Positions 1-8,812 of a stretch of DNA of 64,000 nt are shown here, in pieces. Made by a program: the position numbers and the translations under genes. Source of the DNA: CAIXSC01 sp046349915 (GTDB lineage: Bacteria > Planctomycetota > Planctomycetia > Pirellulales > Pirellulaceae). Location: positions 2,368,569-2,432,568 of the forward strand of contig JAXMBL010000003.1 of the NCBI GenBank assembly GCA_046349915.1. The letters are read 5' to 3'. Under the pieces are notes generated by a model. The model saw only the letters and a program-made list of their open reading frames with translations. It did not search any database and was not told where the DNA came from. Every line of letters begins with the position of its first letter. The first letter of the stretch is position 1.

Positions 1-1776
1 CTCCGCCAACACGTCGCCGAGGCCAGGCTGATACGGAATGTCGAACAGTCTGTGAATGTTGGGGCGACGAATGTCGGCGTCGACCAGCAAGGTGGGCTGC
101 TTGGTGGACCGCGCGATACTCACGGCCAACTTAGCGGCGACACTCGTCTTCCCTTCGCCGCTCACGGCGCTGGCCAGTGAAATGACTTGCCGCCGAGGCG
201 TCTCGCGGGTCAGAATCAGTTGAGTTCGCAGGCTGTTGATGCTCTCTTCATACGGCTCGAGTTGCTTGCGAGCTTGCCGCGAGCGACTCACGCTGGTGAA
301 GTCGGGAATTTCCCCGATGACCGACAAACCCGACGCTTTCTCCAGTTCCTCGCGATCATTGATGCGACGGCGGAACAATTCCCAGGCGACGCAAAGGGCG
401 AAGGGGAACGAGAATAAGCCGAACGCCAGAATCCCCATCTTCTTGAAGGGGTGCTTTTCGAGCGGGGCGTGTGGAGGAATGGCTTCCTTCTGCCGTTCCA
501 CGCGGTCCGGCGCCATACGCTCGGTTTCTTTCTGTTCAATCCGCATCTTGATGCGGTTATAGACATCGAGCGTTTGAGTCAACTCGTCGCGAGCAAACTC
601 CAACTCCATCGTGTTGCCGACTACCTGGTTGTTCTCGGCGACCACGGTGTCGATCCGCTTCTGCAAGGCAACTTCCATCACCTTCTGATTTTCGAGCTGC
701 TTGCGGAGTCGGATCAAGGTTTCCGCCTGATCGCGTAACGCCGACTCCTCAAGCCGTTCGCGAGTGACGCCGCGCAGCGTCGCGCGCTTCTGTTCAATTT
801 CTTCTTCCAGTTTTTTGGCGTCCGCCGCTCGCTGAGTGTAGATTTCCGAGGCCTTGCCTTTCGTCACGGTGGTCTCGATTTCGGCCAGCTGAGCTCGCAG
901 CGACGCCAGTTGCAGCAGCGGTTCCTGCAACTCGGGCATCTTCGCCATCGCCTGCTCCACCATCACCTCGGGCACGGAGGCTTCCGATTTTGCAACCTGC
1001 TGTTCCAGCACTTGCAGTTGGGCTTGGAGCACTTCGCGTTCGACGATCACTTCGGTCAACTGCTTACGGAGAATGAGCATTGACTGGAGTACGGGCGAGT
1101 CGTTTTTATCGTTGATACGATCCGCGGGCGCTTGAGGATCAGGCACACCGGCGATTTTGGCGAGCGTCGAGACGTTTTCCTTCAGACGGGCGACTTCCTT
1201 TTGGTGGAAGTCGCGACGTTCCTTCAGCAGCTTGATCAGTTCCTCCTCTTCAGCTCGACCTTCGCCGTTGTAGAACTTCAAATACTCCTCGGCGATCGTA
1301 TTGACGATGAGCGCCGCGTTCTGGGGATCTCCCGATCGATACTCCATGGTGAGGAATTCGGAGCGTCCAACGGGCCGGACCGCGATATTCGACTTGAGAT
1401 GTTCACGTTGATCTTGGGCTTGCGCGATTTCTGGCAGTCGAGCGATCTCGGGGTGACTCAATGTTCCGTCGATCACCCAGGGGCTGCGAATCGCCTCCAT
1501 CTGATTGCTCACGAACGACTCGACGTTCTCCGTCTGCTGCTGAAACGCGATGTACCGCGGATCGTGGTAGACTCGCAACCACACCTGGCCCACATAGACG
1601 GGCCTGAAGGTGAGATAGACGAATGCGGCGCCTGATAAGGCAAGGATCGATCCGATCGGCAACGCCACTTTCCACCAGCGACGGAGCGCGATCAGCACGT
1701 TCGCGGGCGTAACATTGGTCGCGGGCGGCAACGGGTTTTCCGCCTCGACGCGGTCGCGTTTCAGATCCATTTGCAT
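1..1776 (-). CDS. Exopolysaccharide chain-length / BY-type tyrosine kinase (Wzc/GumC-like), truncated by window edge
   Basis: The reading frame starts at ATG 1776 (MQMDLKRDRVEAENPLPP) and runs open to base 1, giving 592 codons without a stop, so the C-terminus lies outside the window. A membrane segment sits near residues 38-58, followed by a Wzz-type periplasmic part with a long Gln/Glu/Lys-rich coiled coil (about 190-420) and a second membrane segment near 440. The cytoplasmic kinase part shows a Walker A (SAVSGEGKTS, about 540) and Walker A' (LLVDADIRRP, about 565), both typical of bacterial tyrosine kinases. The family polymerises and exports exopolysaccharide and autophosphorylates on a C-terminal Tyr cluster, which cannot be seen here. 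It lies 28 bp downstream of an exosortase gene on the same strand. A PHP-type phosphatase that could reverse its phosphorylation is encoded at 6998-7798. Confidence 0.88.
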   Translation of the reverse strand, partial: MQMDLKRDRVEAENPLPPATNVTPANVLIALRRWWKVALPIGSILALSGAAFVYLTFRPVYVGQVWLRVYHDPRYIAFQQQTENVESFVSNQMEAIRSPWVIDGTLSHPEIARLPEIAQAQDQREHLKSNIAVRPVGRSEFLTMEYRSGDPQNAALIVNTIAEEYLKFYNGEGRAEEEELIKLLKERRDFHQKEVARLKENVSTLAKIAGVPDPQAPADRINDKNDSPVLQSMLILRKQLTEVIVEREVLQAQLQVLEQQVAKSEASVPEVMVEQAMAKMPELQEPLLQLASLRAQLAEIETTVTKGKASEIYTQRAADAKKLEEEIEQKRATLRGVTRERLEESALRDQAETLIRLRKQLENQKVMEVALQKRIDTVVAENNQVVGNTMELEFARDELTQTLDVYNRIKMRIEQKETERMAPDRVERQKEAIPPHAPLEKHPFKKMGILAFGLFSFPFALCVAWELFRRRINDREELEKASGLSVIGEIPDFTSVSRSRQARKQLEPYEESINSLRTQLILTRETPRRQVISLASAVSGEGKTSVAAKLAVSIARSTKQPTLLVDADIRRPNIHRLFDIPYQPGLGDVLAE

Positions 1777-1804
1777 GACTTTCGTCCTACGTGCGCGGTG
1801 ACGA

Positions 1805-2848
1805 CTAAACCGCTTCCGCTTTGGCGCCCAACTCTCCGCGACGCGGCATCATCCGCGGATCGACGCACTCCTCGACCCGCACGAGCTTGCCGAGATACCA
1901 AAGAGTGAAACCAAACAGAGCCGCAGCGAGCGGGATCATCATCCAGCCCGCGAAATCGTGCGAGAATCGTCGCGCCAAGTCGGATGACGCAAACTCATAC
2001 ATCAAGCCCGTCGCCACAATGCGGGAGGCGTTGGCTACCAAGGCGATCGGAGCGATGGCAAGCATCAGGACCACCTTTTGCCACCATGGTCGTCGAGCAA
2101 TCAGTGCGTAGGCGCACGCCAACGCGACGACGCTCATGAAGATTCGCAGCCCCGAACACGCTTCGGCCACTTCCAGGCGATAATCGCCCAGCAAAATGAC
2201 GTTGCCTTCCGCCAAAGCCGGACGCCCCAACGTCTGTAACGCAGCGACGCTTAACTGGGTGGCGATGCGTTGCAACGGCACGCTTAATCCTCGTTCAATC
2301 ATGAACGGCAATGGAATCATGAAGACGAGAAAGGCGATGGCCGGCGCGGACCAGCGAGCGACTCGCGGCCCACAGACGACCCAAACGGCCCCCGCGAGCC
2401 AAGGTATCATCGACCAGCCGTCGATCGCGTCGACAAACAGCGCCGCGCCGACTGCCCGGATGCCAAAACTGACTCCAATCAGCACCAAACCAAGCCAAGC
2501 ATATCGCCGATCAATGCCCGGAAACTGATCGCGTCGAGACCAAAGGAACCAGAGCGCCAAGGGCGCCACCAAGTATCCATGCGAGTAATCCGCTTCGCGA
2601 TCCCAGGCAGCCACCAAGCCTGACAAAGTAGGCCAATACGCCCAGAAGAAGGTCGCGGCCAAGGGCAATGCCAATAACCCAATTGTCAAGGGCGAGACTG
2701 ATTCCCCTGTCCCTAGGCCGGCAATCGGCTCGCCTTCCCGCACGGAATCGCTGGCTAAGGGCTGCTCCGAATCCGCTGGAGGGGACGCGTCGAGCGGGGC
2801 GCGGCGACCCAGAGGAACGTGTTCGTTACGGTTGTTTTTCTGTCGCAT
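1805..2848 (-). CDS. Exosortase family protein
   Basis: This 347-residue, multi-pass membrane protein has the exosortase signature: a Cys in EACSGLRIF (about 231), an Arg in NASRI (about 275) and a His in RFSHDFAG (about 295). These form the proposed Cys-Arg-His catalytic set of a transpeptidase that processes C-terminal sorting tags. About 60 polar N-terminal residues precede the first helix. It shares a transcript direction with the exopolysaccharide kinase just downstream (28 bp gap), an arrangement common for exosortases in EPS loci. No PEP-CTERM-type substrate was recognised in the window, so the substrate is unknown. Start ATG at 2848. Confidence 0.85.
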   Translation of the reverse strand: MRQKNNRNEHVPLGRRAPLDASPPADSEQPLASDSVREGEPIAGLGTGESVSPLTIGLLALPLAATFFWAYWPTLSGLVAAWDREADYSHGYLVAPLALWFLWSRRDQFPGIDRRYAWLGLVLIGVSFGIRAVGAALFVDAIDGWSMIPWLAGAVWVVCGPRVARWSAPAIAFLVFMIPLPFMIERGLSVPLQRIATQLSVAALQTLGRPALAEGNVILLGDYRLEVAEACSGLRIFMSVVALACAYALIARRPWWQKVVLMLAIAPIALVANASRIVATGLMYEFASSDLARRFSHDFAGWMMIPLAAALFGFTLWYLGKLVRVEECVDPRMMPRRGELGAKAEAV

Positions 2849-3112
2849 GAATTACGGAAGATTCGTGCAGCTGGGCGGCTAGGCTCCGCGCGCACTCCGT
2901 GCCCGTGGGGCGCCGCTGGATCCCCAAACGCCGACTCCTCCGAGCGGCTCGCACACGTCTGCTCACTCCCCTTCCCGGGGCTAACTCCCAAGACGTAGCA
3001 TCTCCGAGGCCCGCGAAGGGCTAAACCACGTCCCAAGAAAGTTCAACTGCCACTCTAATTCGAAGACGTCGGCTGTCAAACCGAACCACGGCCGCACGCC
3101 CAACGGGGTGAT
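2849..3112. other. Intergenic stretch, nothing recognised
   Basis: Upstream region of the exosortase gene. Short ORFs overlapping it have no coding character, and no hairpin or convincing promoter was seen. Confidence 0.5.
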
Positions 3113-4150
3113 GGGACCACGAATCGCACGAATCGTACGAATGGGTGGTTGGAACTAGATTGACGGTGCTCGACTGTTCCTGACTGATTGCGTTGAGGAC
3201 AATCAAAGCGTGCGCGCTGACGGGGGCTGGCTTCCCTCTCCGTCTGAATTCGTATGATTCGAGTGATTCGTGGTAGCCCCTCTTCCGAGTCTTGCCTAGG
3301 CGAACTGTACCGCAAGCCAGCGGTGAAGATTGGACCACGAATTGCGCGAATCGGACGAATGAGTGGTCGGAACTGTGTTCACGGTACGCGACTGTTCGTG
3401 ACTGATTGAGTTGAGGACAATCAAAGCGTGCGCGCTAACGGGGCTGGCTTCCCTCTCCGTCTGGATTCGTATAATTCGAGTGATCCTTGGTCGCCTCTCT
3501 TCCGAGTCTTGCCTAGGCGAACTGTACCGCAAGCCAGCGGTGGAAATTGGACCACGAATTGCGCGAATCGGACGAATGGGTGGTCGGAACTGTGTTCACG
3601 GTACGCGACTGTTCGTGACTGATTGAGTTGAGGACAATCAAAGCGTGCGCGCTAACGGGGCTAGCTTCCCTCTCCGTCTGGATTCGTATAATTCGAGTGA
3701 TTCGTGGTCGCCCCTCTTCCGAGTCTTGTCTAGGCGAACTGTACCACAAGCCAGCGGTGGAGATTGGACCACGAATCGCGCGAATCGGACGAATGAGTGG
3801 TCGGAACTAAGTTGACGGTACTCGACTGTTCGTGACGAACGGAGTTGAGGACGAGCGAAGTGTTCGCGGTGACGGGGGAGTCTTCTCTCGCTGTCTGGAT
3901 TCGTATGATTCGAGTGATTCGTGGTCGCCCCTCTTCCGAGTCTTGCCTAGGCGAACTGTACCGCAAGCCAGCGGTGGTGATTGGACCACGAATCGCGCGA
4001 ATCGGACGAATGGGTGGTCGGAACTATAGGTTGACGGTATTCGACTTTTCGTGACTGATTGAGTTGAGGACAATCAACGCGTGGGCGCTGACGGGGGCTG
4101 GCTTCCCTTTCCGTCAGGATTCGTATGCTTCGAGTAATTCGTGGTCGACC
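3113..4150. repeat. Tandem array of about 217-bp units (about 4.8 copies)
   Basis: The phrase tggaccacgaat recurs at 3331, 3548, 3765 and 3982, exactly 217 bp apart, with a more diverged first copy from about 3113 and a partial last copy ending near 4150. Each unit contains shorter repeats of the type attcgNNNgattcgtgg in both orientations (for example gattcgagtgattcgtgg and ccacgaatcgcgcgaatcgg). Translations in several frames are repetitive shadows (FVRFARFVV, RIARIGRM) and not genes. The array lies between the convergent methyltransferase gene end and the exosortase gene start. Confidence 0.92.
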
Positions 4151-4157
4151 ACGCGTC

Positions 4158-5180
4158 TTACTGTCGCTTGCTGACGATCACTCGTTGCGCTGATTGCGGC
4201 ACGTCGAGCAGAGTGTGGTGCTGAAAGTCGACTGCTCGCCACATGTCGGCGTATTCGTCGAACGTGTACGCGTCGCCCGCTGGGGTGGTGCCGAGCATCG
4301 TGAAGCTAAAGGTGGCGGCGGCGGGCGGCGTCACGCGATCGGCGTTCGGAACGAATTCCAGGGTGAATACGACGCCGTCGGGGCGGAGGCATGCCGACGC
4401 CCGACGCATGATGTCGATGCAGGTGGCACGATCGAAGTGGTGCAAAAAGTTGGTGAGCAGCACGAGGTCGAAGTCTTGGCCGTAGTCGATCTGCAACGCG
4501 TCTCCCGGCAGTAACTGATAGCGGTCGGAGATTTGCGCCGCGCGAGCATTCTCGTCGGCGACCGCCAACACCTTGCCCCAGTCCAACGCGACGACGGAGG
4601 CTTGCGGCAACCGTTGAGCGACGGTGATGCCGAACAAGCCGTGACCCGCGGCGACATCGAGCACACGCAACGGACGATCAACGCTTGCGAACCGGTCGGC
4701 TGCCAACTCGCCCAAGAACTGGGCCGGACCGCGCATCATCGGCGCCATGTGCCGAGCGAACTCGACCCACCCATCGTATTCCGAGGTGACTGTCCCCTGT
4801 TCGGCGAGCAAGGTTGAACCGCGTCGCACCAAGGCGCCGACGTCTCGAAACGCCTCGACCAGATGCTCCGAGTGAATGAAGCGAGCCATGCCGCCGAGGT
4901 AGTGCGGCGATTCATGGTTCAAGAAGACGGCCGCGGTGGGAGTCACTCCATAGCGATGATCGATCTTGGACAAGAAGCCGATGACGGTGAGATAGTCGCA
5001 CAAGATCCGCATGGCACGCGGATCGGCGCTGCATTCCTCGGCAATTTCTTGCGCGGTCGCATGTCCGCGGGCGATCGCCGTGAATACGCCCAACTCAATG
5101 GCCCCACGCAAGGCGGAACTGCGCTGAAATGCGTTGAGCGTCTCGAAAATGAGGGCCGGATTCGGGGCGTCGGCGGACAT
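4158..5180 (-). CDS. SAM-dependent O-methyltransferase-like protein
   Basis: Start ATG 5180 (MSADAPNPALIFETLNAF) is chosen over longer in-frame extensions because it follows the upstream gene by 23 bp, has a purine-rich ribosome site and begins at the family's N-terminal dimerisation helices. The product is 340 residues. An N-terminal winged-helix region (about 15-100) is followed by the SAM-binding loop VLDVAAGHGLFG (about 170), an acidic strand end (VVALDWG) and LLTNFLHHFD. The layout resembles the plant-COMT/hydroxyneurosporene methyltransferase family. The substrate cannot be deduced. It is the last gene of a three-gene minus-strand operon with FabH-like and YqgE genes. Confidence 0.82.
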   Translation of the reverse strand: MSADAPNPALIFETLNAFQRSSALRGAIELGVFTAIARGHATAQEIAEECSADPRAMRILCDYLTVIGFLSKIDHRYGVTPTAAVFLNHESPHYLGGMARFIHSEHLVEAFRDVGALVRRGSTLLAEQGTVTSEYDGWVEFARHMAPMMRGPAQFLGELAADRFASVDRPLRVLDVAAGHGLFGITVAQRLPQASVVALDWGKVLAVADENARAAQISDRYQLLPGDALQIDYGQDFDLVLLTNFLHHFDRATCIDIMRRASACLRPDGVVFTLEFVPNADRVTPPAAATFSFTMLGTTPAGDAYTFDEYADMWRAVDFQHHTLLDVPQSAQRVIVSKRQ

Positions 5181-5203
5181 GCACTGCTCTCCGGAAGGAG
5201 GGA

Positions 5204-5758
5204 TCAATTGACGCGTGGGTCTTCGGGGGACGGGACTTTGCCAAGGGCCGGTTTTAGAATCTGATCGCCAATGCGATCGATCGTTTGTTCCCACAGATCG
5301 TCGTCGGCATAGAACGCCATCTCGGCGTTGGCGGTGGCAATCAACCAACCACCGACGCGGAGTTCGTCTTCTAACTGGCCAGGTCCCCAACCCGCGTAGC
5401 CATGGAAGAGACGAGCGGAGATGGCTGGATCGCGGAGCGCTCGTGCGATGCGATCCTTGTCGGAAGCGACATAGAGGCCCGGGAGGATCGTGGCGTCGGA
5501 TAGAGATTCGTCGTTGTGCAAGGCGAGGAGCGTGCTGCCCACGGGACCGCCATGGTAAATCGAGTCGTCCCGCAGACAATCTCCCTCGTCAATGAACTCC
5601 CAGGCGTCGCGCAGGCTGCCAGGCGTGGGACGATTCAAAATCAAACCCAAGGCGCCCATCTCGTCGTGCTGCACCATCAAGACCACCGACCGGAAGAAAT
5701 TGGGATCTTCAAGGCGAGTGGAAGCGACCAGCAGATGGCCCTGGAGCGATGGGATCAT
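5204..5758 (-). CDS. YqgE/AlgH family protein
   Basis: A 184-residue protein beginning MIPSLQGHLLVASTRL, followed by the family hallmark segments DPNFFRSVVLMVQHD and GALGLILNRPT and by HGYAGWGPGQLEDEL. Length and motifs match YqgE/AlgH (UPF0301) proteins, whose biochemical role is unsettled. The start at 5758 overlaps the stop of the preceding FabH-like gene as ATGA, indicating translational coupling, so the longer upstream reading (to 5812) is rejected. Confidence 0.93.
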   Translation of the reverse strand: MIPSLQGHLLVASTRLEDPNFFRSVVLMVQHDEMGALGLILNRPTPGSLRDAWEFIDEGDCLRDDSIYHGGPVGSTLLALHNDESLSDATILPGLYVASDKDRIARALRDPAISARLFHGYAGWGPGQLEDELRVGGWLIATANAEMAFYADDDLWEQTIDRIGDQILKPALGKVPSPEDPRVN

Positions 5759-6771
5759 GACAAAACGGGCTCCTGCCAGTTCTCGCGCCAGATGCAACCG
5801 GCCCACGACCAACCGACGCCAAAACCGACCAGTAGATTCGGCCGGCCGACGTGCAGGCGTCGTTCTCGTCGCAATTGCTCGATCAAAATCGGCAACGTCG
5901 ATGATACCGTGTTGCCGACCCGCTCCAGCGCCATCGGCATTTGCTCGAGCGTCAGTCCCAGGCGTTCACGCAATTGATCGAGGAGTTTGAAAGTGGCTTG
6001 GTGCAGTAGGTAGAGGTCGATTTCGGATCGCTCAATCTGGGCGGCGGCCAGAATGTTGTCCACCAATTGCGGTACGGCGCCCACCGTGAAGCTGATGAGA
6101 CTCGGGCCATCCATGTACAAGTCGCTCGGCCAGCGATGGCGATGCCGCGGCTTTATCGCCTGCTCCGCTTTCCTCGCGCCCCCCTTGGCGACCAAAAGTG
6201 TGTCGGCGCCGGCGCCGTCGGTCCCGAACTGAAAAGCACTCAATGTCGGCGTATCGCTCGCCTCAATCAACGTCGCGGCCGCCGCATCGCCGAAAATGGT
6301 GCGTAGACTGCGGTCTGTGGGATGGATGTACTTGGAATAGGTTTCGGCGGTGATCAGCAGGACGCGACGAGCCGCACCGGTGCGAATCAGGCCATCCGCC
6401 AGCGACAAACCGTAGACGAACCCCGAGCAGCCGAGGTTAAAGTCGAGCGCGCCGACCGATGTCCGCAGGCCCAACCGGTCCTGCAGCAGACAGGCGGTCG
6501 TCGGCAAGGGATAATCGGGAGTTTGCGTGCAAAGCAGCAAAAAGTCGATCGACTGGGGATCGACCGCATACTGCTCGAACAGTTTTCGCGCCGCCGCGAC
6601 CGCCAAGTCCGAGGCGCATTCGTCAGGGGCCGCAATATGGCGAGCGGCGATGCCAGTTTTTTCGTAAATGACATCCATCTCCCAACTTGGAAACTCGATT
6701 TTGAGTTCCTCGTTAGTCTCCACTCGGGCCGGGAGATGAATGGCAATCGGACCAATCGCGGCGTACTTCAC
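5755..6771 (-). CDS. 3-oxoacyl-ACP synthase III-like condensing enzyme (FabH family)
   Basis: GTG 6771 (VKYAAIGPIAIHLPARV) is preferred because it is preceded by AAGGAC at a suitable distance and gives the usual FabH length (338 residues). The open frame continues upstream but without family similarity. The Cys-His-Asn triad is visible: NLGCSGF (Cys about 113), LLHQATF (His about 257) and GNTVSS (Asn about 287), at positions close to those of E. coli FabH. The enzyme would condense an acyl-CoA with malonyl-ACP, or a related substrate. It is the first gene of the operon with yqgE and the methyltransferase, and is divergent from the PHP phosphatase gene. Confidence 0.88.
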   Translation of the reverse strand: MKYAAIGPIAIHLPARVETNEELKIEFPSWEMDVIYEKTGIAARHIAAPDECASDLAVAAARKLFEQYAVDPQSIDFLLLCTQTPDYPLPTTACLLQDRLGLRTSVGALDFNLGCSGFVYGLSLADGLIRTGAARRVLLITAETYSKYIHPTDRSLRTIFGDAAAATLIEASDTPTLSAFQFGTDGAGADTLLVAKGGARKAEQAIKPRHRHRWPSDLYMDGPSLISFTVGAVPQLVDNILAAAQIERSEIDLYLLHQATFKLLDQLRERLGLTLEQMPMALERVGNTVSSTLPILIEQLRRERRLHVGRPNLLVGFGVGWSWAGCIWRENWQEPVLS

Positions 6772-6997
6772 TAGCTGTCGTCCTTGGCTGGAAGGAGCGG
6801 GTACGATACCCCCAGCGACTGTCAGGGTCAATTGCAGGCGGCTTTTGACCTTTCCGTAAACTCGGGGAAATCGGTAAAGTCTGTTGATTCGACGGGTCGA
6901 ATTAAACGGTTGAGTCTGCTTAGCAGGCGGGAGACGGGTGCGCGCCGCTTCTCGCCGATCGCTCGCTCGAACCGATGTCAAGGAAGACGGGTGCACC

Positions 6998-7798
6998 ATG
7001 CAACTCAGCGAACCGCTCGTGGATATCCATTGCCACCTGCTGCCTGATCTCGATGATGGCGCTCAGAATTGGCAGGAAGCCACTCAGATGGCCCGGATGG
7101 CGGTGGCGGATGGCATTGGGACGGTTGTTGTGACTCCCCATCAGTTGGGTGTTTACTCACACAACGGGGGCGATCAAATCCGTCGTCGCACCATGGAGTT
7201 GCAGTCCTGGTTGCGGGAAAAAGGAATCCCGCTGCGCGTAGTGGCAGGGGCGCATGTCCGCTGTGAAGAAGACCTTCTGACCAAAATACGCAGCGGCGAA
7301 GTGCTGACGTTGGCCGACCAAGGCAAGCATGTGCTGCTCGAATTGCCGCCCGCTCCCTTTCCGTTGCTGGAGGAGGTGCTGGAGGAACTCCAAGCCGCCG
7401 ATCTCGTTGGCATCGTGGCTCGCCCCGAGCGGCATGGAATGTTCCAGCGCAATCGACAACGCATCTGTGAGTTGGTCGATGCGGGGTGCCTGATGCAAAT
7501 CACGGCCGACAGCCTGGTTGGGGCTTTCGGCTACCGCAGCCAGGAACTGAGTGAATGGATGCTGGACCAGCGATTGGTGCATTTTGTGGCGAGCGACGCC
7601 CACGGCGCTAACTCGCGGCGGCCCTTGTTGCGTCAAGCTTACTCGCGAGTTGCGGCGTTGACCGACGACGAAACAGCCGCGATTCTGTTCCAGCGTAATC
7701 CGACTGCCGTGGTGGCGGGTGAGGACGTCGTGGGAATGGGGTTGCGTCGCCAAGTCGCCCGCTGGGGCAATTGGTTCCGTTGGCGAAGGGCGGCATGA
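6998..7798 (+). CDS. PHP-family tyrosine-protein phosphatase (CpsB/YwqE-like)
   Basis: Starts at ATG 6998 after AAGGAAG; 266 residues. The PHP metal-binding pattern is clear: VDIHCHLLPDLDDG at residues about 8-21, TPHQLG (about 45), ARPERHGMF (about 145) and the C-terminal FVASDAHG (about 195). This arrangement is typical of manganese-dependent phosphatases that dephosphorylate exopolysaccharide tyrosine kinases. A likely partner kinase is encoded at 1-1776. First gene of a plus-strand operon with the HExxH protein (4-bp gap) and the epimerase. Confidence 0.88.
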   Translation: MQLSEPLVDIHCHLLPDLDDGAQNWQEATQMARMAVADGIGTVVVTPHQLGVYSHNGGDQIRRRTMELQSWLREKGIPLRVVAGAHVRCEEDLLTKIRSGEVLTLADQGKHVLLELPPAPFPLLEEVLEELQAADLVGIVARPERHGMFQRNRQRICELVDAGCLMQITADSLVGAFGYRSQELSEWMLDQRLVHFVASDAHGANSRRPLLRQAYSRVAALTDDETAAILFQRNPTAVVAGEDVVGMGLRRQVARWGNWFRWRRAA

Positions 7799-7802
7799 GG
7801 CC

Positions 7803-8759
7803 ATGGCGGGCAAGCGGGACCAGCACAAGTTGCCGCCTTCAATGCCGAAAGAACTCGGTATTGCCAGGGACGCGTCGCGAGCGCCCCTGTTCTCCCGTCG
7901 TGCTCTCTTGCGACGCGTCCTGAATGCGGCCGCTATCGGGCCTGTGGCGTCCTGGTCAGGTGTCGGACGAGTTTCCGGGGCGTTAGGCTCGCTGGCGCCA
8001 CCCCTGCTGGGGGCGGCTGCCTTGGCGAATGCTCGATCGGCGGCCGCGGGACAACGTTGGTTTGACGAACGGATCGAAGGGCCCCTCCATGTACATGCCG
8101 ACTTTTCGCTGGCCGTTTGCGGCCCGTTGATCGATGAACTGATTCTCTTGCAGGATGATCTCTGCAAAGTGCTGGAAGTCCCGCCAGCCAAAGAACCAAT
8201 CCACCTGTTTTTGTTCGAACGAAAACCGGTCTATATCGCCTACTTGCGACAGTATTTTCCGCGAGTGCCTTATCGACGGGCGCTCTATGTGAAAGAACGC
8301 GGACCCGGCATGGTGCTCGCCTTCCGCAACGCGGAATTCGATGTCGACTTACGGCACGAAACGACTCATGCCCTGCTCCACTCAGCGCTCGCCGAACTCC
8401 CGCTCTGGCTGGACGAAGGGATCGCCGAGTATTTCGAAGTGTCACGCGACCAGCGAGTCGGGGGAAATCCCTATTTGAACCAGATGAAGTGGCAAGCCTG
8501 GGTCGGACCTCTTCCTCAATTGGAAGATTTAGAGGCGATCAAGGATCTGTCGGGAATGGGGCGAGTGGAGTATCGTTTGGCCTGGGCTTGGACACACTTC
8601 CTGTTGCATGGGCCGGCGGCTCTTCGCACGGAGCTCTTACGCTTCGTGGCGGACGCAAGAGGGATGGTTCCCGGCGAGTCGTTGGGGGCTCGATTGCTGC
8701 GTCGGTTTCCCGATCGGGACGAGCTCTTCGCGAACCACTTTAAGCAATTCCAGGTCTAG
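7803..8759 (+). CDS. Exported gluzincin-like metallopeptidase domain protein (DUF1570-like)
   Basis: 318 residues from ATG 7803, 4 bp after the upstream stop. The N-terminus has SRRALLRRVLNAAAIG, resembling a twin-arginine or Sec leader. A zinc motif HETTHALLHS (His about 185 and 189) is followed by LPLWLDEGIAEYFE, where the Glu of DEGIAEYFE is the likely third zinc ligand, as in the peptidase-MA/DUF1570 proteins frequent in planctomycetes. Proteolytic activity is inferred from the motif; the substrate is unknown. It sits between a phosphatase and an epimerase in an apparent polysaccharide-related operon. Confidence 0.75.
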   Translation: MAGKRDQHKLPPSMPKELGIARDASRAPLFSRRALLRRVLNAAAIGPVASWSGVGRVSGALGSLAPPLLGAAALANARSAAAGQRWFDERIEGPLHVHADFSLAVCGPLIDELILLQDDLCKVLEVPPAKEPIHLFLFERKPVYIAYLRQYFPRVPYRRALYVKERGPGMVLAFRNAEFDVDLRHETTHALLHSALAELPLWLDEGIAEYFEVSRDQRVGGNPYLNQMKWQAWVGPLPQLEDLEAIKDLSGMGRVEYRLAWAWTHFLLHGPAALRTELLRFVADARGMVPGESLGARLLRRFPDRDELFANHFKQFQV

Positions 8760-8812
8760 GAGTTTAGTTGCGCCGTCCTGCGAGTCGGCCGTGACGTCGG
8801 GAGGTGGGCAGC

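Noticed and set aside
3113..4150. Possible CRISPR array
   Set aside because: Units are 217 bp with no short repeat/unique spacer alternation and no cas genes nearby.
7157..8191. 344-codon minus-strand frame opposite the phosphatase and HExxH genes
   Set aside because: No domain or leader; both plus-strand genes have clear family motifs over the same bases.
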